NCBI GenBank assembly: GCA_963727835.1
Contig: CAVSIB010000049.1
Span: 1-20,078 of the forward strand
DNA: 20,078 nucleotides
Origin: G026625185 sp963727835
GTDB lineage: Bacteria > Desulfobacterota > WTBG01 > JAGOGO01
Reading direction: 5' to 3'
The stretch's first letter is position 1. Each line of letters begins with the position of its first letter. The translations under genes and the position numbers were made by a program. The notes beneath the pieces were generated by a model that saw nothing but the letters and a program-made list of their open reading frames with translations, did not search any database and was not told where the DNA came from. Below are positions 6,961 to 14,369 of the stretch, in pieces.

Positions 6961-8127
6961 ACGTTAAAAACAATTAAAGTACAAGATGCAATTGGAACAG
7001 TTCTTGCTCATGACATCACTGAGATTAAGGCTCATCATGAGTTTAAAGAACCCGCCTTTAAAAAAGGGCACATTATCACTAAAGATGATATCCCCCGATT
7101 ACTTGACCTGGGCAAGAAAAATCTTTTTGTTCTGAAAATCACTGATGATGAAGTCCACGAAGATGAGGCTGGGGAACGAATTGCCAGAGCGATCGCGGGT
7201 AAAGGGGTTTACCTTTCTGACGATGTAAAAGAAGGACGGGTCAACCTCTACGCGGCTTATGCTGGATTACTCCGGATAAATATTGAGGCTTTGGAAGAAC
7301 TCAACCTTCTCGATGAGGTAATGTGCGCTACCCGACACAATAATTTCCTGGTGAAAAAGGGAGAAATGCTTGCGGGCACAAGAGCAATTCCATTGTTAAT
7401 AAAAAGACAAACCGTGGAGAAAGTCGAAAACTTATCATTAGAATATGGAAAAATACTTGAGGTTTTATCTTTAAGGGCAGTAAAGGCTGGTCTTCTTATC
7501 ACTGGAAGTGAAGTATATCATGGCCGTATTAAGGATTCTTTTGAACCAATAATGCGGGAAAAGATAAAAAACATTGGTTCGGAAATCATAAAAGTAATTT
7601 TTGCTCCTGATGATGTCACTATGATCGCCGAGGGAATAAAAGACCTGATCACTGCTGGTGCTCAATTAATTATTCTTACCGGTGGGATGTCGGTGGATCC
7701 AGATGATCTCACGTCAAAGGGGATAAAAGAAATCGGTGCCACCATCGCTTCATATGGTGCTTCAGTATTACCAAGTGCGATGTTTTTAATGGCCTATAGT
7801 GGTGCAATTCCTATCCTGGGGGTTCCGGCCTGTGGAATGTACCATAAAAATACTATCTTTGATTTAATCCTGCCGAGGGTTTTAGCCGGAGAAAAGATCG
7901 GAAAACCGGAAATAGCAAAATTAGGGCATGGAGGTCTCTGCCTCGATTGTCCCACCTGCGACTTCCCACACTGTGGTTTTGGGAAAGGAGGTAAGATTAA
8001 TTGGGCAATCCTTGATCTCGAACATAATCTCCTCAAACGATTTATGCCTATAGAAATATACATCATCAATCTTTTTAACTGCCCGAAATCACCTAACTCA
8101 ACAAATAAAATAGGCCCGCAAAGATAA
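6961..8127 (+). CDS. MoeA-like molybdopterin-binding protein with non-standard start
   Basis: This 388-residue protein resembles the stand-alone molybdopterin-binding proteins found near FmdE. Its N-terminal part (IKVQDAIGTVLAHDITEI, FKKGHIITKDDIPRLLDLGK) matches the family start, and the MoCF/MoeA-like domain is in the second half (GLLITGSEVYHGRIKDSF, ILTGGMSVDPDDLTSKGIKE, PILGVPACGMYHKNTIFDLI). The end has a Cys cluster (CLDCPTCDFPHCGFGKGG), then about 44 extra residues not usual in the family. The frame is open from 6904, yet has no ATG, GTG or TTG before TTG 7291, which would cut off a conserved third of the protein. ACG at 6961, followed by LKTIKV, sits where homologues have Met. Either ACG is used, or ATG has been lost by mutation or error. 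Confidence 0.8.
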   Translation, partial: TLKTIKVQDAIGTVLAHDITEIKAHHEFKEPAFKKGHIITKDDIPRLLDLGKKNLFVLKITDDEVHEDEAGERIARAIAGKGVYLSDDVKEGRVNLYAAYAGLLRINIEALEELNLLDEVMCATRHNNFLVKKGEMLAGTRAIPLLIKRQTVEKVENLSLEYGKILEVLSLRAVKAGLLITGSEVYHGRIKDSFEPIMREKIKNIGSEIIKVIFAPDDVTMIAEGIKDLITAGAQLIILTGGMSVDPDDLTSKGIKEIGATIASYGASVLPSAMFLMAYSGAIPILGVPACGMYHKNTIFDLILPRVLAGEKIGKPEIAKLGHGGLCLDCPTCDFPHCGFGKGGKINWAILDLEHNLLKRFMPIEIYIINLFNCPKSPNSTNKIGPQR

Positions 8128-8167
8128 ATATTCCCCCGTTATTTCTCTCGCACAATACTCAAGGTGC

Positions 8168-8592
8168 CTACTTTGGAAAACCCTTTATATTTAACCCCTC
8201 GTGTTTACCAGTTTTTGAATATGGTTTAAGTTTGTCTCGAATTTTTCTGACCTTCTGGAGTTTGATCTCTTCCGTTCTCGTTGCTTTTGCAGGGTTCTGT
8301 AAGTTTCAGTGCAGTAATTCGTGCGTCCCGGGGAAAAACGGGCAGGTCTGTCGAGCGTTGTCGCAAACAGTGATGGTTTATCTAAGAACTCATCAACAGA
8401 CTTTGATTGCTGCCCGGAAATATCGATGCCTATTTCTTGCATCACCTTTTTAGCCAAAGGGTGAACTAACATGGGCTCGACACCAGCGATGTATACGGCA
8501 AATTTATCCCCGGCCATATCCCTTAATAACCCTTCTGCTATCTGGCTTCGGCAAGAATTATGAGTGCAAAGAAACAAAACCGTTTTTTCCAT
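8168..8592 (-). pseudogene. arsC: Arsenate reductase ArsC (low-MW phosphatase type), broken
   Basis: The first 75 residues are normal for thioredoxin-linked ArsC: the P-loop FLCTHNSCRSQIAEGLLRD and the DISGQQSKSVDEFLDK segment are clear. After DK about ten bases are missing and the frame changes. The expected continuation ITVCDNARQTCPFFPG, with the second and third redox cysteines, is read two frames over, then meets a TGA where Trp is expected (ELLH-stop), after which TEEIKLQKVRKIRDKLKPYS continues in that frame to about 8168. The uninterrupted frame ends at 8191 with unrelated sequence. It is the last gene of the ars operon, 39 bases after acr3. Confidence 0.85.
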
Positions 8593-8631
8593 CCCTTGTT
8601 CTCCTTGTTAAATTGTCAGGAGCATCACCAT

Positions 8632-9720
8632 TTATGGTCTGCACGAAACATGACAGATTCCTGTTGGTGTGTCAATTGCAAAAGGGAAATATTTCTTCTT
8701 AAACAAAAGTGCCACATTAACCAGACTGATGAGCACCGGAACCTCAATGAGGGGACCGATAACTGCCGCAAAAGCTTCTCCAGAGTTAATCCCAAAAACC
8801 GCCACGGCGACGGCAATTGCCAGCACAAAGTTATTTGATGCGGCAGTAAAACGGAGTGATGTTGATTGCTCATAAGTTGCCCCAGCCTTCCTTGACAAAT
8901 AAAAGGAGATAAAAAACATGAGCACAAAATAGATGCACAAAGGAATAGCTATCCTAACCACATCAATGGGGAGTTCAACAATATATTCACCTTTGAGTGA
9001 AAACATGACCAATATGGTGAAAAGCAAGGCAATCAACGTAATCGGGCTAATTTTGGGGATGAATTCCTTTTCGTACCACTCTCGGCTTGGTATTAAGGCC
9101 AATAAGCCGGGAAAGAATTCCTGCAATGAAAGGGATGCCGAGATAAATGAATACACTTTTGGCAATTTGTTTCATGGAAACCTGCACGATTGAACCCTTC
9201 ACGCCAAACCATCCTGGATGGATAGTGATAAAAATGTAGGCAAAAAAGGAAAAGAAGAGCACCTGGAAGATAGAGTTAAATGCCACAAGAGCCGCACAGT
9301 ATTCGCGGTCTCCATCAGCAAGGTCGTTCCAAACGATGACCACGGCAATGCACGGGCCAAGCCAATTAAAATCACCCCCACCATGTATGTATGATGGCCG
9401 GAAAGAAACCCAATAGCCAGAATAAACATTAGAATTGGCCCGATCACCCAGTTTTAAATGAGAGAGAGGGCAAGAACCTTTCCATTCCGAAACACGCGTC
9501 CGATTTGTTCGTACTTAACCTTGGCCAGCGGTGGGTACATCATAAGGATCAAACCAATGGCAATAGGAATGTTGGTGGTATCTACCTGGAAAAAATTTAT
9601 GACATCCCGTACCCTAGGGGAGAAGTATCCTATTCCTACACCAATAAAAATGGCTAAAAAAATCCACAAAGTCAGATACCGGTCTAAAAAGGGTAATTTT
9701 TTAACAATCCCCTCGCTCAT
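8632..9720 (-). pseudogene. acr3: Arsenite efflux permease ACR3, broken
   Basis: ACR3 exports arsenite through a 10-helix membrane domain. The start is ATG 9720 after AAAGGAGG, and the first segment (LPFLDRYLTLWIFLAIFIGV) is typical. After ALSLI a TAA replaces the CAA expected for Gln (ALSLI-stop-NWVIGPILMF), so this is a nonsense change without a shift. Near 9340 one base is lost (MVIVWNDLADGDREYCAALV continues in another frame) and near 9090 a second shift leads to SREWYEKEFIPKISPITLIA. The remainder to 8632 is open and includes the last helices (FAAVIGPLIEVPVLISLVNV). Together all ten helices can be traced. With three lesions no full transporter can be made. Confidence 0.87.
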
Positions 9721-9761
9721 CGATTTTACCTCCTTTGGTTTTAACTAAATCCAGTTAGGCT

Positions 9762-9959
9762 TTAATTAATCTTAAACCTCCACCGCCTATAGGTTGTATA
9801 TGATTTCAGTCGGTTCTCTTGGGAAGAAATCAGCTTCCTATAAATATTTTTTTAAAAAAAACCATACGCACCAGCAGCATCTTCATCAGTGATAATGCGT
9901 TCTAATTCGATGACTTCTTCGGGTTCTAACGATATGGTTCTTTTAGTAATCTCTAACAT
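9762..9959 (-). pseudogene. Small unknown gene between arsR and acr3, frameshifted
   Basis: From ATG 9959 the minus strand reads MLEITKRTISLEPEEVIELE, then RIITDEDAAGAYGFF, and stops at a homopolymer tract (seven T then eight A on the plus strand, 9847-9861). In the next frame it continues KNIYRKLISSQENRLKSYTT and ends at TAA 9762-9764. Joined, this is a soluble protein of about 64 residues that looks like a real small family (acidic helix, then a basic SQxxRLKS end). I cannot name it. Its place inside the ars operon suggests cotranscription. An inverted repeat lies four bases before the ATG, and no good ribosome binding site is visible. Confidence 0.55.
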
Positions 9960-9962
9960 ACG

Positions 9963-9978
9963 TTAGCTGGTCAGCTAA
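9963..9978. promoter_or_regulatory. Inverted repeat before the small ars-operon gene
   Basis: TTAGCTG-GT-CAGCTAA is a perfect 7-bp inverted repeat with a 2-base centre, four bases upstream of the ATG at 9959 and about 80 bases after arsR. It could be a protein site or an RNA hairpin hiding the translation start. No partner is known. Confidence 0.4.
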
Positions 9979-10061
9979 TAGTTTAATACAAAAAAAAACG
10001 CTCAAATCCATCAATCTATTGACTTAGAAAGCACACCGCATGCAACTACCTTTTAATTCAC

Positions 10062-10388
10062 TCAATCGAATTGCTTTTTTAAGGTTTTTTTGTCTGCTCT
10101 AACAACAGCGTCGTCATTGCCCATAACGACCATAGAGTCGAGGAAAATCTTGATTTCTTTACCATGAGTTTCTTCCCTTAACGAGTAATGAATCCACTTG
10201 CCTTCCCTGCGATCTTCAACCAGCCCGGCCTTCTTTAGCACATTTAAATGTCGGGAAATCCTTGGTTGCGACATTTCGAGTACCTGCATCAGCTCACACA
10301 CGCAAAGTTCCCGCTCCTGTAATAGCTTGATCGCCCGCAAGCGGGTGTCGTCAGATAATGCTTTAAAAATATTAGCAATTTTTTTCAT
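10062..10388 (-). CDS. arsR: ArsR-family arsenite-responsive repressor
   Basis: Winged-helix repressor that leaves DNA when arsenite binds. The 108-residue protein runs from ATG 10388 (MKKIANIFKALSDDTRLRAI), preceded by AAGGG; an in-frame ATG at 10412 lies inside the operator and is less likely. The metal site is ELCVCELMQ, the CxC form of arsenite-sensing ArsR in the alpha-3 helix. The recognition helix is SQPRISRHLNVLKKAGLVED, followed by the wing GKWIHYSL. All core residues are present and the frame is whole, in contrast to the broken genes downstream. It probably represses its own operon from the palindrome at 10411-10430. Confidence 0.92.
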   Translation of the reverse strand: MKKIANIFKALSDDTRLRAIKLLQERELCVCELMQVLEMSQPRISRHLNVLKKAGLVEDRREGKWIHYSLREETHGKEIKIFLDSMVVMGNDDAVVRADKKTLKKQFD

Positions 10389-10410
10389 AGGCTGCCCTTC
10401 ATAAATAAAC

Positions 10411-10457
10411 ATATAAAGATTAATTTATATAATATCCCCAAAAATAAATGGCGGCAA
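10411..10457 (-). promoter_or_regulatory. arsR promoter and operator
   Basis: On the minus strand -35 TTGCCG (10452-10457) and -10 TATTAT (10429-10434) are separated by 17 bases. Just downstream, and overlapping the -10 box by two bases, is the palindrome ATATAAA-GATTAA-TTTATAT (10411-10430), where a bound ArsR would block RNA polymerase. It ends 22 bases before the chosen ATG. From here to 10591 no gene is seen. Confidence 0.65.
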
Positions 10458-10591
10458 GAAAAAAATAAATTTTTTTTGAAAAAACGGTGGGTTTTTGTCA
10501 TGCCGACTTGATTTAGCCTGCACCGTACTTAATACGAGTAAATCCAGAAAAAATTCTGCCAACTTTATTGTTTGCCCTCCCCTATCTAGCT

Positions 10592-10664
10592 TTGACAAAT
10601 ACCCTTGGTGATGATAATTTTGAATTACTAATTATTTATAAACATGCGGACTTGCCCTGCCGCA
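10592..10664 (+). promoter_or_regulatory. Leader module A with covarying hairpin, upstream of hemerythrin gene
   Basis: The module starts with TTGACAAA (a candidate -35; GATAAT at 10613 is 15 bases away, TAATTT at 10615 is 17) and ends with a hairpin TGCGG-ACTTGCCCTG-CCGCA at 10645-10664. The same order (TTGACAAA, CCCTT, AT-rich run, hairpin with loop ACTTGCCYTR) recurs at 11332-11397. The hairpin lies 75 bases before the hemerythrin start, so it would be in the 5' leader. Confidence 0.55.
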
Positions 10665-10739
10665 CACTTTTCATGAACCGGATACCTTTTTACCCTGATA
10701 AACCCAGCCTGATTGCATATAATTAATGAGGAAATTTTT

Positions 10740-11309
10740 ATGAAATCCCGAGGCCCATTAATGATTGAACACCGACTCATTGAAAAAATGCTCGGTATAT
10801 CCCAAAAAGTAGTTTTAAAAATAAAAAATGATGAAGTAATAGATCCACCTTTCATTGATACTATTGTGGATTTTATCCGAACCTATGCTGACCGAACTCA
10901 TCACGGAAAGGAAGAAGATATCTTATTTGCGAAACTTAAAACGAAAAATTTAAACGAAAAAGATACCACGATGATGAATGACTTAATTAATGACCACAGA
11001 TATGCGCGATCCTTAGTCGGAGATTTGCTTGATGCCAAGAACAATTATATCAGTGGAGACAAATCCTATTTGCCGGTCATTATCGAAAAATTGGAGACCC
11101 TAATTAATTTTTACCCCAGCCATATCAGAAAAGAGGATAGGGAATTTTTCCCGAATACTGAACTATATTTTACCAAAGAAGAGCTGGATAACATGCTTTC
11201 GGATTTTTGGGAATTTGACAGAAAAATGATCCACGAAAAATATCAAAAAGTATTTGAAACGTTATCCAAAAAAATAGATCTAATCCAGAATCCAGAAAAT
11301 TTTTATTGA
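10740..11309 (+). CDS. Hemerythrin-domain (HHE) protein
   Basis: Hemerythrin domains are four-helix bundles with a di-iron site that binds oxygen or nitric oxide, or serves iron and oxygen defence. The 189-residue protein starts at ATG 10740 (MKSRGPLMIEHRLIEKMLGI) after GAGGAAA; a TTG at 10713 is in frame but less likely. The ligands can be followed: EHRLIE in helix 1, RTHHGKEEDILF in helix 2, DHRYARSL in helix 3 and YPSHIRKEDREFFP in helix 4. This pattern, with the HHGKEE and HIRKEDREFFP blocks, is the usual one for cytoplasmic bacterial members, and no signal peptide is present. The C-terminal 40 residues are helical and outside the domain. The ferritin-like gene lies about 900 bases downstream on the other strand, and both fit oxygen or iron stress. 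Confidence 0.92.
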   Translation: MKSRGPLMIEHRLIEKMLGISQKVVLKIKNDEVIDPPFIDTIVDFIRTYADRTHHGKEEDILFAKLKTKNLNEKDTTMMNDLINDHRYARSLVGDLLDAKNNYISGDKSYLPVIIEKLETLINFYPSHIRKEDREFFPNTELYFTKEELDNMLSDFWEFDRKMIHEKYQKVFETLSKKIDLIQNPENFY

Positions 11310-11331
11310 GGTTGATCTCCACCACCCCAAC

Positions 11332-11397
11332 TTGACAAACCCTTTCAGTATAATATCTTGCATTAATAATTTAAAGCGAGGGGACTTGCCTTATCCC
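11332..11397 (+). promoter_or_regulatory. Leader module B with covarying hairpin
   Basis: Second copy of the module at 10592. TTGACAAA at 11332 is followed by CCCTT, TATAAT at 11349 (only 11 bases after TTGACA, too close for a standard promoter), an AT-rich run, and the hairpin GGGG-ACTTGCCTTA-TCCC at 11380-11397. Compared with copy A, the third stem pair changes from C-G to G-C and the closing pair from G-C to G-U, while eight of ten loop bases are identical. Confidence 0.5.
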
Positions 11398-11417
11398 ACA
11401 TCAACTGGATTTATTTT

Positions 11418-11609
11418 ATGGACAGGATATTTGTTTCCCATAATAAACCGGATCTCATAAAGAATGCTTTTCCTTACCTCTCTATTTTTCTCAACGCAAT
11501 TACGTGTAGCAAAACGACAGAAACATCTATTTATTTAAGTGAGATATCGTGGAGAAAGATAAAAAGTCCGCTGGATAGTCTAAACATTAAAGAAGGTGAT
11601 GATAAGTGA
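11418..11609 (+). CDS. Short ORF, weakly DsrE-like, possibly truncated
   Basis: The ORF encodes 63 residues from ATG 11418. The segment DRIFVSHNKPDLIKNAFPYL followed by SIFLNAI and SIYLSE resembles the first beta-alpha-beta unit of DsrE-like sulfur-relay proteins, and LDSLNIKEG recalls their next loop, but the rest of the domain is missing and the GDGV-type motif is absent (EISW instead). It could be the front of a decayed gene. No clear ribosome binding site precedes the ATG, although leader module B lies 20 bases upstream. Real translation is uncertain. Confidence 0.35.
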   Translation: MDRIFVSHNKPDLIKNAFPYLSIFLNAITCSKTTETSIYLSEISWRKIKSPLDSLNIKEGDDK

Positions 11610-12203
11610 CAAAAATCATCAGTGGAAATGGTTTGGCTGGCGATTCACACTGAGGTGGCATAAACGAAACGCCTCGTTTATTCTGCTGATTTGGGAGTAT
11701 AGACGAACTTGTTTGTTTATGAACGAGTTATATGATAGTGGCGGAGGAGGAAAAAGGCGAAATGACAGAAATAACTTCAGTTACGCAACACTGTGATGCA
11801 ATTTGTTTATTGTGTTGCCTTGGGGACGAGTGAATACATTCTTTACGGTTGTTACTGAAAAAACTACGGTAGCCACGCAATGCGCCTAAACGTCAGTTCC
11901 CGCGCGCGTTGTACTCGTCCCTTGGAGCCACGTTAGCCCGACCTTAGAACCACAATAGGAGTAACCGGAGATGTTTGGATGCCCAAACCATGGAAGTATT
12001 GCAACAAAACCTTGATTTTTTGGATTAAGAAGCGGCGCCGCGTACGACTAGATAACAAGCGTACAAGCGCTCAGGCTTTGCCGGTACATCTGCCTCTTTC
12101 ACGAGTCTTGCAGCAGGACAATTATAGCGCCATCAGCAAACAGTAGTAGCCAATGCACCACAACATTATCCGCTGTTACTCAATAAGCGCTACTTTTATC
12201 CTC
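11610..12203. other. Gene-free, GC-richer interval with possible RNA structure
   Basis: No protein I recognise is found on either strand; the open frames at 11596-11796 (plus) and from ATG 11980 (plus, about 50 codons) lack motifs and ribosome binding sites. From about 11820 to 12190 the sequence is visibly richer in G and C than the rest of the window. GCAACAC (11785-11791) can pair with GTGTTGC (11812-11818), and GGGACGAGT (11823-11831) can pair perfectly with ACTCGTCCC (11913-11921), enclosing an 80-base segment. This could be a structured RNA or a piece of foreign DNA. Confidence 0.4.
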
Positions 12204-13058
12204 TTATTTTTTTACCCATCCCTCAATCTCTTCTGCCTCGTATGCTTCCTGGTGAACGGAAAGATCAAGGTTGATAAGCAAACCTGCATGTTTTTGGGTT
12301 TCGGTATCTTTTTGTAAATCAAGATGACGTTCCCGTGATGACCGGACATCTTCGAGGGCTTTTTTAAGGGCCAAACCTATTGTTGCGCTCAGGTCAATTT
12401 TGGTTTCCTTAAATTTTGGGTTAAGACCGTTTTCGGCTATCGGCTCGGCATCGTGTGCAAGCTGTTTCATCTTGGTAAAGGCAAAATCCATAATCTCCCA
12501 GCCAGAGATCCCTTGTTTTTGAAACACCCAGGAATTGCGGATATGCTGGAGCATCTCGGTATATTTAGTAGCCACAATCCCCTGTACCTTATCCACAAAA
12601 GCGGCAGGCAAATTATTTTCTCCGCCGGGTTTTCCGGCGGCCATGTCAGGCTTGAGCCGGTCATGCACCCGCTGAAACTTTTTGGCATGAATCGCTGATT
12701 CCCATGCTTCCCGGTGAAGAACACGCTTGATGTGCGGATCGTCAGCCTGATCTGCTTCGCCGTGGTAATGAGGAATTAATTTCAGTTCATACTCGACATA
12801 CGATTTAAAAATCGTGGCCCGGTTGGTAGGGTCAAACGGATATGGCGCAGGCGTCAAATTTGGTTCACCACCCAGATTGCCGATGATCATCCCCAGCCAG
12901 TGCATATGCCACATCTCTTCCCGCGCTCGGGAAAGCAGGCCTGCGCCAAGCGGGGTATCCTCCCCTTCCAAATAACCATGCACCAGATAGCGGATAATAG
13001 CCGCATGCTCATCAGTCAGGTCACGATTGACCATTTCAATTAATTCTTGTTTGTTCAT
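12204..13058 (-). CDS. Ferritin-like di-iron protein, two-domain, 284 aa
   Basis: The protein belongs to the bacterioferritin/rubrerythrin-like superfamily. The first helix bundle (about residues 1-140) shows the di-iron ligands in order: DEHAAIIRYLVHGYLEGEDT, REEMWHMHWLGMIIGNLGGE (the ExxH pair), the KSYVEYELKLIPHYHGEADQ helix, and REAWESAIHAKKFQRV (second ExxxH pair). A Gly/Pro linker (AAGKPGGENN) leads to a second helical part with KYTEMLQHIRNSWVFQKQG and MKQLAHDAEPIAENG, keeping some Glu and His. The end is charged. It is longer than simple bacterioferritins and may be a peroxide- or oxygen-handling enzyme or iron store; the exact role is not known. Start ATG 13058 follows TAGGAG. No terminator is seen downstream. 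Confidence 0.85.
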   Translation of the reverse strand: MNKQELIEMVNRDLTDEHAAIIRYLVHGYLEGEDTPLGAGLLSRAREEMWHMHWLGMIIGNLGGEPNLTPAPYPFDPTNRATIFKSYVEYELKLIPHYHGEADQADDPHIKRVLHREAWESAIHAKKFQRVHDRLKPDMAAGKPGGENNLPAAFVDKVQGIVATKYTEMLQHIRNSWVFQKQGISGWEIMDFAFTKMKQLAHDAEPIAENGLNPKFKETKIDLSATIGLALKKALEDVRSSRERHLDLQKDTETQKHAGLLINLDLSVHQEAYEAEEIEGWVKK

Positions 13059-13380
13059 AGTTATCTCCTAATTTTTAAAATTAAGAATTAATCTAATTTG
13101 TTTTTTTATCCATGTGATCATTGTCGACAAAATTGGTTCTAAGTTTATTAATAACAAAAAATTTATCTAATATGACTCTTAAAAAATTATTTTTTTAACA
13201 CAAAATGCATAGCTAAATAAATTAATAAAAAACTTTAATTATAAATTTTATCCTATTGTTTTATTTTTAATTATTGTATTATTTTTAAACGGAAAAAATT
13301 AAAGGAGCAGCAAAACAAAGCTTATTGCTAAGGCGCTCACAAGCAAAGGACAACTAATGAAGAAAGGTTTATAATTAGGC
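13059..13380. other. AT-rich interval upstream of the ferritin-like gene
   Basis: This stretch is very rich in A and T and should hold the minus-strand promoter of the ferritin-like gene; many TATAAT-like words occur and none can be chosen. On the plus strand at 13302-13370 an AGGAG is followed by a frame reading KTKLIAKALTSKGQLMKKGL to a TAA, without a start codon. I treat it as noise or a worn remnant. Confidence 0.4.
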
Positions 13381-13420
13381 AAAAAAGTAAGGCATCTCGT
13401 CGGTTGGGACAAGATGCCTT
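13381..13420 (-). terminator. Rho-independent terminator of the cold-shock gene
   Basis: On the minus strand arms AAGGCATCT and AGATGCCTT (9 bp, with inner GTC/GAC pairing) are followed by AC and six T. It begins about 23 bases past the cold-shock stop codon. Confidence 0.85.
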
Positions 13421-13442
13421 AAATAATCGAGATAGAAAAAAA

Positions 13443-13643
13443 TTAAACTTTTGCTACATTTTTGGCTACTGGTCCCCGGTCGTTTTCTTCCACATCAAAG
13501 GTAACCCGGTCACCTTCGGCGAGGGTTTTAAATCCCTGCATTGTTATCGAAGAAAAGTGAACAAATAAGTCCCTCCCATCTTCATGTTCAATAAAACCGT
13601 AGCCCTTTTTATCACTAAACCATTTAACGACTCCTTGTGCCAA
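13443..13643 (-). CDS. csp: Cold-shock domain protein (CspA family)
   Basis: A 66-residue single OB-fold RNA/DNA chaperone that melts RNA structure. RNP1 is KGYGFIEH and RNP2 is DLFVHFS, with the aromatic residues in place; MAQGVVKWFSDKKGYGFIEH is the classic start. The start codon is TTG at 13641-13643, fixed by AGGAGG eight bases upstream and by homology. The gene is a lone unit with its own promoter, a structured 5' leader of about 100 nt and a strong terminator, which fits post-transcriptional control as in cspA genes, although cold induction is not shown by the sequence. Confidence 0.95.
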   Translation of the reverse strand: MAQGVVKWFSDKKGYGFIEHEDGRDLFVHFSSITMQGFKTLAEGDRVTFDVEENDRGPVAKNVAKV

Positions 13644-13680
13644 AGCGTTAACCTCCTTACAAAAAATTAATTAAAACAGT

Positions 13681-13777
13681 AGGTCGCCACTCTAACAAAG
13701 GAATCTTTCCTTCCGAGCGAAACCGACCTGCATTTAACTAACGTTTTTTTATAAGCTATTATAAAGTCAAATGTCAA
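13681..13777 (-). promoter_or_regulatory. Promoter and structured leader of the cold-shock gene
   Basis: On the minus strand -35 TTGACA (13772-13777) and -10 TATAAA (13748-13753) are 18 bases apart. The leader then contains a long stem-loop closed by AGGTCG/CGACCT (13681-13729) with a further GGAA/TTCC-rich stem inside. A long folded leader is a known feature of cspA-type genes. Confidence 0.65.
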
Positions 13778-14100
13778 GCAAAATAATGCGTCACCTCCCT
13801 AGGGACCTCAATGTAAAAAACATTAGCTTTTCTTTGTGTTACTTGAATATTTTTTTCTTTTACCTTCCAAAACCCCTGAGGATAAGATGAAAGCTTTTAA
13901 GATCCCGTTGGAGGACAAAATGCAATTCTAATTTTTATTGTACTTTATGCTCACCTAAAGGTGGTGGCGAGGAAAATTTCTTTTTTGTTTGCCCAATAGT
14001 TTTTTAAGAAACCTAATAAATCTAAGTTGACCACCGATTTTGGGCACATTATAATCCAAGTCATAAAAATAATAAGTTTGAATTTTTAGTTTTACAACTA
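13778..14100. other. Gene-free AT-rich interval
   Basis: No convincing gene. A 14-codon frame (ATG 13887, MKAFKIPLEDKMQF) has GAGGATAA in front but ends at once and may be a gene-start remnant. A short hairpin CACCTAAAGGTG is at 13952-13963, similar to the TCACCTAATGGTGA at 3242-3255. Confidence 0.35.
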
Positions 14101-14240
14101 GTGTCGTGTCTCCGAAATACCTTTAAAAAGTTTCCTTATGGTTTTCATACTCTTACTTCTAAATTCCGTTTTTATTGCAACAAATTTTATGATTTTAGTC
14201 TAAGCTGATAATTATTAAAATAACTTCTGAGACATCACAC
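14101..14240. mobile_element. TA-flanked MITE-like element, 140 bp
   Basis: GTGTCGTGTCTC at 14101-14112 is mirrored by GAGACATCACAC at 14229-14240 (10 of 12 positions match), with weaker similarity for a further 16 bases inward. Both ends are bordered by TA, and by AACTA and TAATT further out. This is the structure of a non-autonomous element moved by an IS630/Tc1-mariner-type transposase, which duplicates TA. There is no coding capacity. No parent element is in the window. Confidence 0.65.
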
Positions 14241-14369
14241 TAATTAAAATTATAATTTTTTCGGTATATCACCCTGGATTGGGAAGAAATAAAAATGATT
14301 ATTAGTCGGTAAACTATCGTTCCCATTCACAATGAAGTACATTGTCATTTTAACGCAGAGGCAAACGAA

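Noticed and set aside
4869..8330. UGA read as Trp (TGA for Trp in the tnpA remnant and in arsC)
   Set aside because: Both cases are in otherwise broken genes, selD uses UGA for Sec, and intact genes such as the hemerythrin gene end in TGA. A changed code is not supported.
11596..11796. Plus-strand 66-codon frame after the DsrE-like ORF
   Set aside because: Composition rich in Trp, Arg and Asn with no domain; the alternative frame (TKIISGNGLAGDSH) also stops quickly. Neither is convincing.
13302..13371. Possible micro-gene KTKLIAKALTSKGQLMKKGL after an AGGAG
   Set aside because: There is no start codon in frame between the AGGAG and the peptide, and no family is recognised.
3242..13963. Similar short hairpins TCACCTAATGGTGA (3242) and CACCTAAAGGTG (13952)
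   Set aside because: Too short to show kinship; the first is better explained as a terminator stem and flanking sequence does not match.
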